From the NCBI RefSeq assembly GCF_001434315.1, contig NZ_AZFE01000031.1, positions 271,861-335,860 on the forward strand: a stretch of 64,000 nt of DNA. The letters are read 5' to 3'. Each line of letters begins with the position of its first letter. Within the stretch, counting starts at the first letter, position 1. The position numbers and the translations under genes were made by a program. Origin of the DNA: Paucilactobacillus oligofermentans DSM 15707 = LMG 22743. GTDB taxonomy: Bacteria; Bacillota; Bacilli; Lactobacillales; Lactobacillaceae. The notes beneath the pieces are model-generated. The model saw nothing but the letters and a program-made list of their open reading frames with translations, was not told where the DNA came from and searched no databases. Below, piece by piece: positions 53,007-63,299 of the stretch.

Positions 53007-55186
53007 GCAAGTGCCTCCTTCCACGCTTTCTTTGCTGTAGTTACATCTAGATTAATTTTTGAATTATTAGTTTGAATAGCTAAGTGCTGACCACCGGTGG
53101 TTCCAATTAATTTGGCACCAGTTAATTGTTCAAAATCAGCTTGTAATTCACTTGATACTGACACAATAAATCTTGATTGCGTTTCTGAAAACAACCAACT
53201 AGCCGGCATGTCTAGCTTAATATCCACACCAATTTCATTATCAAAAGTACTTTCAGCAATTGCCACTGCTAGTCCACCCTCAGCTAAATCATGCACACTA
53301 TTAACTAGTCCCGCACGAATTGCCTCTTGAATTAATTGTTGATTAGCTGCTTCAGTTGCTAAATCAAAGTCAAATAATTGCCCTTCAATTTGACCCATCT
53401 GCATTTTTTGAATTTCAGTTCCGTTAAAATCGGCCTTGGTTTCACCAACCAAGTAAACTAGGTCACCATGTTGTTTAAAACTTTGCGTCGTGACATAATC
53501 CATTGATTCAATCAAACCAACCATACCAACCATTGGGGTTGGATAAATTGCTTGCCCATTAAATTCGTTGTACAACGATACATTGCCAGAAATAACTGGG
53601 GTTTCAAATTGTCGACAAGCTTCTGACATTCCCTTAGTTGCTTGTTCTAATTCATAATAAATTTCTGGATCTTCTGGACTACCGAAGTTCAAACAATCAG
53701 TAATTCCTAATGGCATTCCGCCAGAAGCGACAATATTACGGGCGGCCTCTGCAACTGCAATTTGACCACCTTTATGAGGATCTAAAAATAAATATCTTGG
53801 ATTAGCATCCGTCGTCATCGCTAAGGCTTTGTCAGTATTCCGTACCCGAATAACTGCGGCATCAGATCCTGGCAACACTACCGTATTAGTTTGAACTTGT
53901 GAATCATAACGATGGTAGACACTTTCTTTACTAGCAATAGCTGGTTGTTGCAATAAGTCCATTAATACTTCAGCTACTTTGGAGGTATCAGGTTCAAATC
54001 CGGTACTCTCCTTATCCAATCGAGCTGGCCGAGAACTTGGTTTGCGATAAACCGGTGCTTCATCCACCAAGGCCTTAACATCGACATTAGCAACCACCTC
54101 ATCATGCTGATGTAAAATATATTGTTGGTCATCCCGAACCGTGCCAATTTCAACCGCTTCAGTTTCATATTGATTAAAGAGTTCAATCACCTCGTCTGCA
54201 TGTCCTTTTTTAATACAAAGGAGCATCCGTTCTTGCGATTCAGATAACATTAATTCATAAGGAATCATGTCTGCTTCACGCTGTGGGACTAAATCAAGGT
54301 TAAGATCCATTCCAAATCCTGCTTTGGCACCCATTTCAGCAGACGATGACACTAAACCGGCGGCACCCATATCTTGAATTCCAACTAAAATATCAGCATG
54401 ATTTTCAATTAAATCTAGACAAGCTTCCATTACCATTTTTTCAGCAAACGGATCCCCAACTTGGACTGCTGAACGTTGGGATTCTTGCTCATCATTAAAT
54501 TCAGCAGAAGCAAAAATTGCTCCTTGAATTCCATCCCGACCAGTTTTAGCACCAACATAAAAAATTAAATTGCCGGCCCCAGCTGCGGCCCCTTTTTGTT
54601 GTTGGACAGAATCAAGTAAGCCCACACACATTCCATTCATTAACGGGTTGCCTTGATAAACATCTTCAAAAGTCATTTCACCACCAACAGTAGGAATTCC
54701 AATACAGTTACCATAATCACCTATTCCAGCAACAGTTTGATCAATTAAGTATTTAGTATGGTCATTATCTAATGGACCAAAATGAAGACTATCTAACATT
54801 GCAATTGGTCGCGCACCCATTGAAAAAATATCTCGAATAATGCCCCCCACTCCGGTTGCCGCTCCTTGATAAGGTTCAACTGCCGTTGGATGATTATGAC
54901 TTTCCGCCTTAAATACGACCGCTTGTCCATCCCCGATGTCAATAATTCCGGCACCTTCACCTGGTCCTTGCAGAATATTTTTACCCGTAGTTGGAAATTG
55001 TTTCAAAAGTGGTTTCGAATTTTTATAAGCACAATGTTCACTCCACATTGCTGCAAATAATCCAGTTTCCGTAAAATTTGGTAAACGACCTAATAATTCT
55101 TGTACCTTATCAAATTCTGCTTCACTCAATCCCCATTGCTGATATAATTTTTGTTCTTCAATTTCACGTGGCTGCAACTCAATCAT
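52991..55186 (-). CDS. purL: Phosphoribosylformylglycinamidine synthase, large subunit
   Basis: Small-type PurL (731 aa) that makes FGAM with PurS and PurQ. Early [14 protein letters not shown] and the AIR-synthase-like motif [15 protein letters not shown] are diagnostic, and [16 protein letters not shown] lies in the second half. Its 3' end overlaps purF. Confidence 0.96.
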   Translation of the reverse strand: MIELQPREIEEQKLYQQWGLSEAEFDKVQELLGRLPNFTETGLFAAMWSEHCAYKNSKPLLKQFPTTGKNILQGPGEGAGIIDIGDGQAVVFKAESHNHPTAVEPYQGAATGVGGIIRDIFSMGARPIAMLDSLHFGPLDNDHTKYLIDQTVAGIGDYGNCIGIPTVGGEMTFEDVYQGNPLMNGMCVGLLDSVQQQKGAAAGAGNLIFYVGAKTGRDGIQGAIFASAEFNDEQESQRSAVQVGDPFAEKMVMEACLDLIENHADILVGIQDMGAAGLVSSSAEMGAKAGFGMDLNLDLVPQREADMIPYELMLSESQERMLLCIKKGHADEVIELFNQYETEAVEIGTVRDDQQYILHQHDEVVANVDVKALVDEAPVYRKPSSRPARLDKESTGFEPDTSKVAEVLMDLLQQPAIASKESVYHRYDSQVQTNTVVLPGSDAAVIRVRNTDKALAMTTDANPRYLFLDPHKGGQIAVAEAARNIVASGGMPLGITDCLNFGSPEDPEIYYELEQATKGMSEACRQFETPVISGNVSLYNEFNGQAIYPTPMVGMVGLIESMDYVTTQSFKQHGDLVYLVGETKADFNGTEIQKMQMGQIEGQLFDFDLATEAANQQLIQEAIRAGLVNSVHDLAEGGLAVAIAESTFDNEIGVDIKLDMPASWLFSETQSRFIVSVSSELQADFEQLTGAKLIGTTGGQHLAIQTNNSKINLDVTTAKKAWKEALAWQMK

Positions 55187-55225
55187 CGGTTACTCTCCCT
55201 TTGGTATGTTTAACTGATTTCGCTA

Positions 55226-55897
55226 TTATTTTTGTAGTTGACGTGTCACAACACTTTGGAATAACCGTAATCCATCAGTTCCACCTAGAACCAATTCGCT
55301 AGCTCGCTCAGGATGTGGCATCATTCCCATCACGTTACCTTGTTCATTCACAATCCCGGCAATATCGGCAACACTTCCATTTGGATTTTTTGAATACGTT
55401 AAGACAATTTGGTTATGCGTTCGAAGCTGTTGTAAGGTGACATCATCACAATAATAATTGCCATCACCATGGGCAACTGGCATCATTACTTTTTCGCCAG
55501 GCTTAAATTGATTTGAAAAAGTAGTTTGATTATTTTGAACAAATAAATCTTGTTGCTGACAAATGAATTCCAGATGTTGATTTTTTCGTAAACCACCTGG
55601 TAACAGATGAGCTTCAGTTAAAATTTGAAAGCCATTGCAAACCCCTAGGACTGGATTTCCGGCTTCAGCAAATTTTTTGATATCTTCCATGATTGGTGCA
55701 AAGCGAGCAATCGCACCACTACGAAGATAATCACCATACGAAAACCCACCAGGAACGATGACGGCAACTACATCAATTGGCAAATTTGTTTCACGATAGT
55801 CAACAAAAATTGGTTCCACTTTTAATTGATCCCGAAGAACGTAATACATATCCCAATCACAGTTTGAACCAGGAAAACGAATCACTGCGTATTTCAT
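55226..55897 (-). CDS. purQ: FGAM synthase, glutaminase subunit
   Basis: Class I glutamine amidotransferase, 223 aa, supplying ammonia to PurL. The nucleophile is in GVCNGFQIL, and the His/Glu of the triad are in [16 protein letters not shown] precedes the ATG. It follows purS after three bases. Confidence 0.95.
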   Translation of the reverse strand: MKYAVIRFPGSNCDWDMYYVLRDQLKVEPIFVDYRETNLPIDVVAVIVPGGFSYGDYLRSGAIARFAPIMEDIKKFAEAGNPVLGVCNGFQILTEAHLLPGGLRKNQHLEFICQQQDLFVQNNQTTFSNQFKPGEKVMMPVAHGDGNYYCDDVTLQQLRTHNQIVLTYSKNPNGSVADIAGIVNEQGNVMGMMPHPERASELVLGGTDGLRLFQSVVTRQLQK

Positions 55898-55900
55898 TAA

Positions 55901-56158
55901 TTAGCCCTCCGTGGTTAATTCTTCTATTTCATAGCGATAGCTTTCCATATTAGTGTTCGTTAATAATTCGGTACACATTTTTTCAACTTGTTCCTCAATA
56001 CTTTGCGTCGTCTTTGTAATAGTTAACTCAAAATATTTACCTTGAGTTACAGCTTGAACATTGGTAAATTCTAGCCGATGTAGTGCCATCTTTACAGCCT
56101 CACCTTGAGGGTCAAGAATTGATGCCTTGTAAGTTACATATACTTTTACGTTATACAT
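55901..56158 (-). CDS. purS: FGAM synthase, PurS subunit
   Basis: An 85-residue scaffold protein of the PurLQS complex. It starts MYNVKVYVTYKASILDPQG and contains ALHRLEFTNVQAVTQGKYFEL, both family hallmarks. ATG 56158 with AGGAGGCTACAA, overlapping purC by eight bases, is preferred over the frame's earlier start. Confidence 0.93.
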   Translation of the reverse strand: MYNVKVYVTYKASILDPQGEAVKMALHRLEFTNVQAVTQGKYFELTITKTTQSIEEQVEKMCTELLTNTNMESYRYEIEELTTEG

Positions 56159-56879
56159 TTGTAGCCTCCTGACTATCAATTAATCGCTTTAATACTTCGG
56201 TGTAGACGTCAACTAAATCGCCAGTTTCTTTACGAAAAACATCTTTATCCAATGACTCCAACGTTTTTTCATCAACTAACCGACATGAATCGGGTGATAT
56301 TTCATCCGCTAAGACAATTTCACCATCCATTGTTTTACCAAATTCAACTTTAAAATCAACCAGTTTCAAGCCAGCCGCTGCATAACGAGCCGTTAACACC
56401 TGGTTAACTTTTAACGCATAATCGATAATAAAGGCTAGTTCAGTTTCAGTTACAATTTCAAGCGCTAAAATTTGGCTTTCATTAATAAAGGGATCATCAA
56501 GTGCATCTGATTTATAAAAAGTTTCAACTACCGGCTTCTTAAATGCTTTCAGATATTCAACTTTAAATTTTCGTTGAAAACTACCTGAGGCTGCATTTCG
56601 AATTACAACTTCTAACGGAATCATTGTCATTGTCTTAACTAACTGTTCATTCTGAGAAACTTGTTTTACAAAATGCGTCTTAATTCCATTGGCCATTAAG
56701 TCTTCAAACAAAATCGTATCAATTTGATTATTTAAGCTACCTTTGCCAATAATTCGATCTTTACGTTTTCCATTTAGTGCGGTAGCTTGATCAAGATATT
56801 CAACCCAATTCACACCAACTTCATCTGTTTCATAAAAACGTTTTGCTTTTCCCTCTTTAATCATTGCCAATTTTTGCAT
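56151..56879 (-). CDS. purC: SAICAR synthase
   Basis: Joins CAIR with aspartate; 242 aa. Typical are MIKEGKAKRFYETD, VPLEVVIRNAASGSF-type (IPLEVVIRNAASGSF here) and DEISPDSCRLVD. GGGAGATATAAGT precedes the ATG. Confidence 0.96.
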   Translation of the reverse strand: MQKLAMIKEGKAKRFYETDEVGVNWVEYLDQATALNGKRKDRIIGKGSLNNQIDTILFEDLMANGIKTHFVKQVSQNEQLVKTMTMIPLEVVIRNAASGSFQRKFKVEYLKAFKKPVVETFYKSDALDDPFINESQILALEIVTETELAFIIDYALKVNQVLTARYAAAGLKLVDFKVEFGKTMDGEIVLADEISPDSCRLVDEKTLESLDKDVFRKETGDLVDVYTEVLKRLIDSQEATNV

Positions 56880-56881
56880 AC

Positions 56882-58018
56882 TTATATCTCCCAGATTTTT
56901 TCTGACTTAATTTGTGCTAAAACTGATGACATGTCATCACTTAGAATTGTAATATGTCCCATTTTACGGTCTAATTTACACTCAGATTTCCCATAATCAT
57001 GATAGTGCCACATTGGACGAATTGGTAACAATTCGTGAGTTGCTTGCAGATGTTGCCCTAAAACATTGACCATTACTGCTGGCTGATACAAATATATTTT
57101 TGGAATTACTAAGCCACAAATACTGCGAATGTGTGCTTCAAATTGTGAAATATTACAGGCCTCAATTGTATAATGTCCAGAGTTATGTGGTCGTGGTGCC
57201 AACTCATTGACCATTAATTGACCATCAGCTAACATAAAGAATTCTATTCCTAACACGCCACGAAGCTTCAAGGCGTTAGCTATTTTAGTCGCAATTTCAT
57301 CAGCTAATTTTTTGGTATCATCTTCAACCCGTGCGGGAACAATACTTTCATTCAAAATATGGTGTCGATGAATATTTTCAGCCACTGGAAAAACTTGAAC
57401 CTCACCAGCCGCACTTCGTGTAACCATCACAGACAACTCTTTAATGAATTGCTGTTTTTCCTCCAAAATACATTCACCATGTTTGAGTAACTCTTCAGCA
57501 GCTTCAAGATTGAAATGTCCATCAATATTCAACTGTCCATGACCATCATAACCACCACTAGCAGTCTTCAAAATACATCCGTATCCAAACTCAGCAATGG
57601 CCATTTCTAATTCAGTTAGCGCCGTGATTGCTCTAAATCGGGTAACTGGAATCTTATTTTCTTCGAGAAATTCTTTTTCACTAATTCGATTACTAGTTAT
57701 TTCTAGGACTTTAGTCCCCTGTGGTAACTTCGTATACTTGGCTGCTTCCTTTAAGGTTGTAACATCGACATTTTCAAATTCATAAGTTAATACATCACTT
57801 TTTTTGGCTAATTCAATCAAAGCATCATGATCGTCGTAATCAGCAATAATTTGAAAATCACTAACTTGTCCAGCTGGACAATTAGCCGTTGGATCTAAAA
57901 TACCAACTTGATAACCCATTTGTTTAGCAGCAAATGATAACATTTGGCCTAATTGACCACCACCAACAATCCCTATCGTCTGACCGGGTAAAACAACATC
58001 ACTTAAGTTGGTCCGCAC
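56882..58018 (-). CDS. purK: N5-carboxyaminoimidazole ribonucleotide synthetase
   Basis: ATP- and bicarbonate-dependent carboxylation of AIR; about 378 aa. IGIVGGGQLGQMLSFAAKQM opens the enzyme, and LKTASGGYDGHGQ and ELAPRPHNSGHYTIEAC are diagnostic of the ATP-grasp fold. The GTG at 58018, nine bases after AGGAGG inside purE, is the likely start; the frame is open further upstream to 58057. Bicarbonate demand here may relate to the carbonic anhydrase at 15683. Confidence 0.94.
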   Translation of the reverse strand: MRTNLSDVVLPGQTIGIVGGGQLGQMLSFAAKQMGYQVGILDPTANCPAGQVSDFQIIADYDDHDALIELAKKSDVLTYEFENVDVTTLKEAAKYTKLPQGTKVLEITSNRISEKEFLEENKIPVTRFRAITALTELEMAIAEFGYGCILKTASGGYDGHGQLNIDGHFNLEAAEELLKHGECILEEKQQFIKELSVMVTRSAAGEVQVFPVAENIHRHHILNESIVPARVEDDTKKLADEIATKIANALKLRGVLGIEFFMLADGQLMVNELAPRPHNSGHYTIEACNISQFEAHIRSICGLVIPKIYLYQPAVMVNVLGQHLQATHELLPIRPMWHYHDYGKSECKLDRKMGHITILSDDMSSVLAQIKSEKIWEI

Positions 58019-58484
58019 TTTTGATAGCCTCCTCAGTTTGCCATTTCCGAAAATCAACTAATTTTTGCGATAAACTATCATCATTAATGGCTAAAATTTC
58101 TACTGCCAATAAGGCAGCATTTTTAGCGCCAGCCGAGCCAATCGCCGTTGTAGCCACTGGAACACCACTTGGCATTTGAACAATTGATAATAATGAATCC
58201 ATCCCTTTTAATGCCCGGCTTTCAATTGGAACACCAATGACAGGTAAAATCGAATTAGCGGCTAACATTCCAGGTAGGTGAGCAGCGCCGCCAGCCCCAG
58301 CGATAATTACTGAATAGCCATTTTTTTTAGCTGACTCTGAAAATAATTTAAGTTCTTCCGGCATTCGATGAGCAGAAATTATTTTTGGTTCATAATCTAA
58401 TTCAAATTGTTCAAGTAGCTGGGTAGTTAATTGCATTGTGGGCCAATCAGAAATCGAGCCCATTACAACAGCGATTTTATTCAT
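57999..58484 (-). CDS. purE: N5-CAIR mutase
   Basis: Class I PurE, 161 aa, moving the carboxylate to C4. MGSISDWPTMQLT and ISAHRMPEEL are diagnostic. First gene of purEKCSQLFMNHD. The second of two adjacent ATGs (58484) has better spacing to GGGAGA. Confidence 0.95.
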   Translation of the reverse strand: MNKIAVVMGSISDWPTMQLTTQLLEQFELDYEPKIISAHRMPEELKLFSESAKKNGYSVIIAGAGGAAHLPGMLAANSILPVIGVPIESRALKGMDSLLSIVQMPSGVPVATTAIGSAGAKNAALLAVEILAINDDSLSQKLVDFRKWQTEEAIKSADQLK

Positions 58485-58516
58485 CATGTTCTCCCTAATA
58501 TTGAAATTTCCCCCTT

Positions 58517-58545
58517 AGTGTAACAACCCCATAAAAGATAGTCAA
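58517..58545 (-). promoter_or_regulatory. Promoter of the purine operon
   Basis: Minus strand TTGACT (58540-58545), 17 bases, TACACT (58517-58522). A PurR-box-like palindrome lies about 30 bases further upstream. Confidence 0.7.
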
Positions 58546-58574
58546 CGAATTTTACATACAATAATATTAAGTTT

Positions 58575-58586
58575 AACGATATCGTT
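58575..58586. promoter_or_regulatory. Possible PurR box region
   Basis: AACGATATCGTT is a perfect 12-bp palindrome, and the minus strand around it reads ACACGAACGAT, close to the PurBox core CGAAC. PurR sites are usually two inverted boxes; a convincing second box was not found. Confidence 0.4.
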
Positions 58587-58629
58587 CGTGTTTAAATGGT
58601 TTTACCTGTATTTTAAATTAAAAACGGTC

Positions 58630-58671
58630 AAAAAAATACTCAAACGCTAACTTTCAGTGTTTGGGTATTTT
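58630..58671 (-). terminator. Terminator of the ridA gene
   Basis: Minus strand AAAATAC-CAAAC pairs with GTTTG-GTATTTT, followed by Ts. Confidence 0.8.
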
Positions 58672-58674
58672 AAA

Positions 58675-59058
58675 TTATTTACTAACAATATATTCAATTT
58701 GAATTAATGCATCCGCTGGCAATTTAGTTACTTCCACAATTGATTGTGCAGGTAAAATTAAATTATTTTCGAAAAAGTCAGCATAAACTTCGTTAACTTT
58801 CATCCAGTCACTCATATCTTGTACAAAAACAACGGTTTTAACAATATTGCTCCGCGTAAATCCGGCTTGCGCAACAATTGCCGCAATATTGCGAAGAATT
58901 TGCTTAGTTTGACTTTCAATATCAGTTCCAACTAATTTTTCTGTTTCAGGATCAATTCCAATTTGGCCTGAGCCATAAAGTGTATCACCGACTTTAATTG
59001 CCTGTGAATAAGCTCCACGTACTGTTGGTGCATCTTTAGTTTCAATAACTTGAATCAT
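58675..59058 (-). CDS. ridA: RidA family enamine/imine deaminase
   Basis: Hydrolyses reactive 2-aminoacrylate-type intermediates; 127 aa. Typical RidA stretches: GAYSQAIKVGDTLYGSGQIG, VVFVQDMSDWMKVNEVYADFF and the Arg-free variant end LPADALIQIEYIVSK. The active-site Arg usually seen in the R-x-A-V-E motif near residue 105 is replaced here (LPAQSIVEVTKLPADAL contains no Arg), so it may be a Rid-family relative rather than a strict RidA. ATG 59058 with AAGGAGA. Confidence 0.8.
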   Translation of the reverse strand: MIQVIETKDAPTVRGAYSQAIKVGDTLYGSGQIGIDPETEKLVGTDIESQTKQILRNIAAIVAQAGFTRSNIVKTVVFVQDMSDWMKVNEVYADFFENNLILPAQSIVEVTKLPADALIQIEYIVSK

Positions 59059-59137
59059 ATCATTTCTCCTTATAATCAAACTATGAATAGTTTACCATTC
59101 ATTTTAATAATATTGACATTTAATTATTGTTAAATAA

Positions 59138-59175
59138 AAAAAGTTTCTACTCATTAAAATGAGTAGAAACTTTTT
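59138..59175 (-). terminator. Terminator of phosphoketolase
   Basis: AAAAAGTTTCTACTCATT pairs with AATGAGTAGAAACTTTTT; on the minus strand it ends in a T-run after the xpk stop. Confidence 0.9.
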
Positions 59176-59208
59176 AATAAATCATCATTATTACTAACGA
59201 TTATTTAA

Positions 59209-61665
59209 TTACTTAAGAGCAGACCATTTCCAGTCAGTAAATTCAGGAATATCATGTCCTTCATTACGAGTAACATCGAAATGCTTAGCCAAAATGGCAT
59301 CCATCTTAGCAATAAATGCATCAGCATCAGCTTGTGAGATTGCTCCCTTAGCAGCTAATAATGAAGCGGCATCTTTAGCTTGGTTGAAACGATCCAATTG
59401 TGAGTATACACGCATGTCGTATGCAGTTGTAATATCACCATCTTCACGATATCCATGAACACTCAAACCAAGGTGAGCGCGTTCGTAGAAGTATGATTCA
59501 ATCAAGTCTTCATAACCATGGAATCCGAATAATACTGGAGTTCCTGATTCGCCGAAGAACTTAGTGAATTCAGCATTTGTCAAAGCACGGTCAGCATTTT
59601 GCTTACCATTCTTGTTTTGTAGACGATTCAATTCAACAACGTTAACATAACGAAGTTTAACTGAAGGGAATGCTGTGTTGATAAGATTGATTGTAGCCAA
59701 TGATTCGATTGTTGGTTCAACACCAGCAGAAGCGAACACGATATCAGCATCTTCATTTTCAGAAACAGTAGATGCCCAATCAATTGTCTTCAAGCCTTCG
59801 TTAGCAAGAGTTTCAGCTTCATCAACTGAGAACCATTGTTGACGTGGTTGTTTTGAAGCAACAACGTGGTTAATCTTTTGACGTTCAGTAAAGGCACGGC
59901 CAAAGACAGCAAGCAATGTATTAGCATCACCTGGCAAGTATTGACGAATAAAGTCAGCCTTCTTTTCAGACAAGTGAGTTAGCATACCAGGATCTTGATG
60001 GGTATAACCATTATGATCTTGTTGGAATACTGTTGAAGTTGAGATCAAGTTCAATGATGGGTAATCGTTACGCCATGGTTGATCTGCAGCTTGACGAATC
60101 CACTTGAAATGTTGAGTAATCATTGAATCCACTACACGAAGGAATGATTCGTAAGATGTGAACACACCAGTACGACCAGTAAGTGTATAGGCTTCCAACC
60201 AACCTTCAGCTTGATGTTCAGAAAGTTGTGCATCTAAGATACGGCCTTCTGGACCTTCATGTTGATCATTTGGTTCGCGGACTTCTTCCATCCATTGACG
60301 GTTAGTAATTTTGAACATATCCCAGAGACGGTTTGACATTGTTTCGTCAGGTCCGAAGATACGGAATGAAGTTGGGTTCTTCTTAGCAATATCAGCAAAG
60401 AATCCAGATAAGACGTTCATATCCATGTTACGGCTACCGTCAGCTAGTTCTGTTCCACGGTTTTCAGGTGTGATGTCATTAGCAAAGTCTTTCCAGCTAG
60501 CCATAGCTAATTCTGGAGCTTTTTCGCCGCGACGACGGCCAGCGTTAGCAACAGGATTACTTGCCATACGCTTGTCACCCTTAGGAGCCATAGCTGCAAC
60601 TTCATCTTTAAGTGAACCATCAGCGTTGAACAATTCAGTTGGCTTGTATGAATTTAACCATTCTTCAAATTCAGGTAATTCAGCAAGCTTGTTTTGTTCA
60701 AGACCCAATGGAACTTGATGAGCACGGAATGAATCTTCAATTGGCATACCATTCTTATCAAAGCGTGGTCCACCCCAGCCCTTAGGCAAGCGCGCGATAA
60801 TTACAGGCCAAGCTGCAATTTCACCATCTTGATAACGACCGTTTTCACGAGCATCTTTTTGAATATCTTTAATGTCAGCAATTGCATCATCAAAGATTTT
60901 AGCTGCTAATTCGTGATAAGCCATGTAATCATGAATATCTGAGTTTTCGATGAAACGAGGTGAATAACCTAGTCCTTCGAAGAACTTAGTAATTTCTACA
61001 TCACTCATACGTGAGAAAATAGTTGGGTTTGAAATCTTAAATCCATTTAAATCCAAGATAGGCAATACAGCACCATCATTCTTAGGGTTAACGAATTTAA
61101 TTGAATGCCATGCAGTCATTGAAGGACCAGTTTCAACTTCACCATCACCAATTACAGTGAAAGCAACTTGATCAGGGTTATCCAAGATAGCACCAGTAGC
61201 ATGTGATAATGAGTATCCAAGTTCTCCACCTTCATGAAGTGAACCTGGTGTTTGAGCGGTCATATGTGAACCAATACCACCTGGGAATGAGAAACGCTTG
61301 AATAAGCGAGTCATACCTTCAACATCTTGAGTAATTTCTGGGTAGTTTTCAGTATATGAACCATCCAAATAACTGTTGGTAACCATAACTTGTCCACCGT
61401 GACCTGGGCCACCGATATAGAACATGTTTAAATCAAATTTGTTGATTAAACGGTTAGCATGAGCGTAAAGGAAAGTTTGACCTGAGATAGTACCCCAGTG
61501 GCCAATAGGCTTAACTTTAACATCGTCAGCTTGGATTGGTGTATTTGTAACTGAGAACAAAGGGTTGTTCTTTAAAAAGATCATACCTGCTGAAAGGTAG
61601 TTGGTAGCACGCCACCAAGCATCGACTTTAGCAAGATATTCTTTTGAATCATAATCTACTGCCAT
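59209..61665 (-). CDS. xpk: D-xylulose-5-phosphate/fructose-6-phosphate phosphoketolase
   Basis: ThDP enzyme (818 aa) splitting xylulose-5-P into acetyl phosphate and glyceraldehyde-3-P, the key reaction of heterolactic fermentation. Signatures: [17 protein letters not shown], the ThDP motif [17 protein letters not shown], and [19 protein letters not shown]. Length and N-terminus ([19 protein letters not shown]) are standard for the family. Codon use looks more biased than in its neighbours, suggesting high expression. AAAGGAG precedes the ATG. A strong promoter and a 24-bp dyad lie upstream. Confidence 0.97.
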   Translation of the reverse strand: MAVDYDSKEYLAKVDAWWRATNYLSAGMIFLKNNPLFSVTNTPIQADDVKVKPIGHWGTISGQTFLYAHANRLINKFDLNMFYIGGPGHGGQVMVTNSYLDGSYTENYPEITQDVEGMTRLFKRFSFPGGIGSHMTAQTPGSLHEGGELGYSLSHATGAILDNPDQVAFTVIGDGEVETGPSMTAWHSIKFVNPKNDGAVLPILDLNGFKISNPTIFSRMSDVEITKFFEGLGYSPRFIENSDIHDYMAYHELAAKIFDDAIADIKDIQKDARENGRYQDGEIAAWPVIIARLPKGWGGPRFDKNGMPIEDSFRAHQVPLGLEQNKLAELPEFEEWLNSYKPTELFNADGSLKDEVAAMAPKGDKRMASNPVANAGRRRGEKAPELAMASWKDFANDITPENRGTELADGSRNMDMNVLSGFFADIAKKNPTSFRIFGPDETMSNRLWDMFKITNRQWMEEVREPNDQHEGPEGRILDAQLSEHQAEGWLEAYTLTGRTGVFTSYESFLRVVDSMITQHFKWIRQAADQPWRNDYPSLNLISTSTVFQQDHNGYTHQDPGMLTHLSEKKADFIRQYLPGDANTLLAVFGRAFTERQKINHVVASKQPRQQWFSVDEAETLANEGLKTIDWASTVSENEDADIVFASAGVEPTIESLATINLINTAFPSVKLRYVNVVELNRLQNKNGKQNADRALTNAEFTKFFGESGTPVLFGFHGYEDLIESYFYERAHLGLSVHGYREDGDITTAYDMRVYSQLDRFNQAKDAASLLAAKGAISQADADAFIAKMDAILAKHFDVTRNEGHDIPEFTDWKWSALK

Positions 61666-61720
61666 GAAATTAACACTCCTTTAAATTAAATGAATTAATA
61701 ACAACATAGTGTTTGATGCG

Positions 61721-61744
61721 ACTTACGTAAAAATTTACCTAAGT
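61721..61744. promoter_or_regulatory. 24-bp dyad operator upstream of phosphoketolase
   Basis: ACTTACGTAAAA (61721-61732) and ATTTACCTAAGT (61733-61744) form one nearly symmetric 24-bp site made of two copies of ACTTA-N2-TAA. It lies 18 bases downstream of the -10 box, a position for repression. The same core, ACTTATGTAAGT, occurs before the adjacent GntR gene. Confidence 0.65.
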
Positions 61745-61761
61745 AACAATTTACAATGACT

Positions 61762-61789
61762 ATTTTACCTACATTTTCAGAAAAGTCAA
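61762..61789 (-). promoter_or_regulatory. Promoter of phosphoketolase
   Basis: Minus strand TTGACT (61784-61789), 16 bases, TAAAAT (61762-61767). The leader of about 90 bases includes the dyad. Confidence 0.7.
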
Positions 61790-61913
61790 CTTATTTGAAA
61801 ATTGATACGGTCCAATTTTAATCAATAAATTATAACGCTGCTAACATAAAGCTTGCTATGCTTTGACTCAGTGTCAATTTAGCTATATTAAATCGTTTTT
61901 ATGAATTTATTAA

Positions 61914-61945
61914 TAAAAAAAGAATAAGAATTCCTTCTTATTCTT
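61914..61945 (-). terminator. Terminator overlapping the end of the GntR gene
   Basis: Minus strand AAGAATAAGAA pairs with TTCTTATTCTT and is followed by Ts. The first arm contains the GntR stop codon, so the coding region and the terminator share bases. Confidence 0.82.
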
Positions 61946-62666
61946 CATCTAAGCTGACAAATGTATTATATTTTAAATACTTGTAATGAACGCGCATGTT
62001 TGAAACTTCCAACGGCGTTCCATCATCAAGAAAGAAGATGCCTTCCATAATACCAACTGGCTCTTTATCAGATAAACCTAACAATTCTTGATCTTGCTGA
62101 TTTGAAGGCTCAGCTAAAATCGACATAAACGATTTTGTAACTGATTTGCCTTCAATTTCTGATAAATAATTAAAGATTGATCCTTTAACCACGCTTGGAG
62201 TTAAACCCGGCATTATTTTAATTGGAATATAGCCTGTTTCAATGATTATTGGCTCATCATCTAATAAGCGCAGACGCTTAATTTTATAAACAAAATCATC
62301 GGGTTCCAAAAATAAATCTTGTTGTAATTCTTTGCTAGCTGGGATAACTTGATAATCAATCAATTTAATTCCAGGACGTTTACCATCTAAATGAAAACTA
62401 TCGGTAACCCCTAAATTAGTTCCTTCATAATTAAATAGTGATTGATTTTTTAAATATAGTGGATTAATAAACGTTCCAGATCCACGCTTTTTGAAAATAA
62501 TTCCTTGTTGTGCCATTACGTTTAGCGCACGCTTAATTGAGCTACGACTAACTCCGTACGACTCACTTAAGCTACGTTCGTCTGGCAATTTTTTATCATT
62601 GAACTCTTGATTGAAAATTCGCTCTTTGAGGTCTCGCATTATTTTGCGGTATACTAAATCTGCCAT
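61938..62666 (-). CDS. GntR-family regulator with UTRA domain (HutC/YvoA-like)
   Basis: A 242-residue regulator. The N-terminal winged helix reads KLPDERSLSESYGVSRSSIK, then the wing IIFKKRGSGTFINP. The C-terminal UTRA domain (about 80-240) binds a small-molecule effector and includes IIIETGYIPIKIMPGL. A motif shared with the xpk operator overlaps its own promoter, so it probably controls itself and phosphoketolase; a sugar phosphate effector is plausible but unproven. Confidence 0.88.
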   Translation of the reverse strand: MADLVYRKIMRDLKERIFNQEFNDKKLPDERSLSESYGVSRSSIKRALNVMAQQGIIFKKRGSGTFINPLYLKNQSLFNYEGTNLGVTDSFHLDGKRPGIKLIDYQVIPASKELQQDLFLEPDDFVYKIKRLRLLDDEPIIIETGYIPIKIMPGLTPSVVKGSIFNYLSEIEGKSVTKSFMSILAEPSNQQDQELLGLSDKEPVGIMEGIFFLDDGTPLEVSNMRVHYKYLKYNTFVSLDEE

Positions 62667-62704
62667 AAAAACTAACTCCTACATTTAAAATCCTAGTTTT
62701 ATAC

Positions 62705-62716
62705 ACTTATGTAAGT
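62705..62716. promoter_or_regulatory. GntR operator, autoregulation
   Basis: ACTTATGTAAGT, with perfect 5-bp arms around two bases; the flanks extend the symmetry (ATAC/GTAT). It overlaps the minus-strand -10 TATACT (62714-62719, extended TGG). A plus-strand TATACT (62740-62745) lies on the other side, so the site may also touch the ybaK-like promoter. Confidence 0.65.
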
Positions 62717-62793
62717 ATACCAGATTTTCAGATTGGTTGTATACTTTAATAAAATTGGTCCGAACCAGTCACTCAATCCTTGGAGGTTTACAA

Positions 62794-63288
62794 ATGGGAA
62801 AACAAAAAAAAGTTAAAAAAACATTAGTCGAACAAATTCTTGATAAACATCATGTTAACTATGATCAAACCGAGTTTCCAACCAAGCAAGATGGTGATGT
62901 AACGCAATTAGATGTTGATCATGGCGAAATTGATGAACATTTAATTTATAAAACTTTAGTCCTAACCGGGCCAACCACCGGACCCGTCGTTGGCGTTATT
63001 CCAGTTGACTGGCACTTAGATGAAAAAAAGCTTGCTAAAGTTTCTGGCAATAAAAAAGTTTCCATGGTCCCACTCACTGACTTATTAAAAACAACTGGGT
63101 ACGAGCATGGCGCTAATACTCCTATCGGAATTTATGAGAAGTTCAAGTACCCAATTTACATTGACCAAGAAGCTAATTCAGTCCCTGAAATTTTTGTCTC
63201 GTCCGGCAAGATTGGCCGTTCAATTAAAATCAATGCCCAAGATATGGCTTTAGTAGTCCATGGTAACTTCGTCGACTTAAAACAATAG
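62794..63288 (+). CDS. ybaK: Cys-tRNA(Pro)/Cys-tRNA(Cys) deacylase, YbaK/EbsC family
   Basis: Trans-editing enzyme of 164 aa that removes cysteine mis-attached to tRNA(Pro). Conserved are LDKHHVNYDQTEF, YKTLVLTG and SMVPLTDLLKTTGYEHGANTPIG. The ATG at 62794 follows TTGGAGGTTTACAA; the earlier start at 62737 lies in the promoter region. It is followed after 11 bases by the membrane protein gene. Confidence 0.9.
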   Translation: MGKQKKVKKTLVEQILDKHHVNYDQTEFPTKQDGDVTQLDVDHGEIDEHLIYKTLVLTGPTTGPVVGVIPVDWHLDEKKLAKVSGNKKVSMVPLTDLLKTTGYEHGANTPIGIYEKFKYPIYIDQEANSVPEIFVSSGKIGRSIKINAQDMALVVHGNFVDLKQ

Positions 63289-63299
63289 GAAAATAATTT

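Noticed and set aside
58575-58586. Complete pair of PurR boxes before purE
   Set aside because: Only one box-like sequence is near consensus; a second inverted box at the expected spacing was not convincing, so only a possible site is listed.
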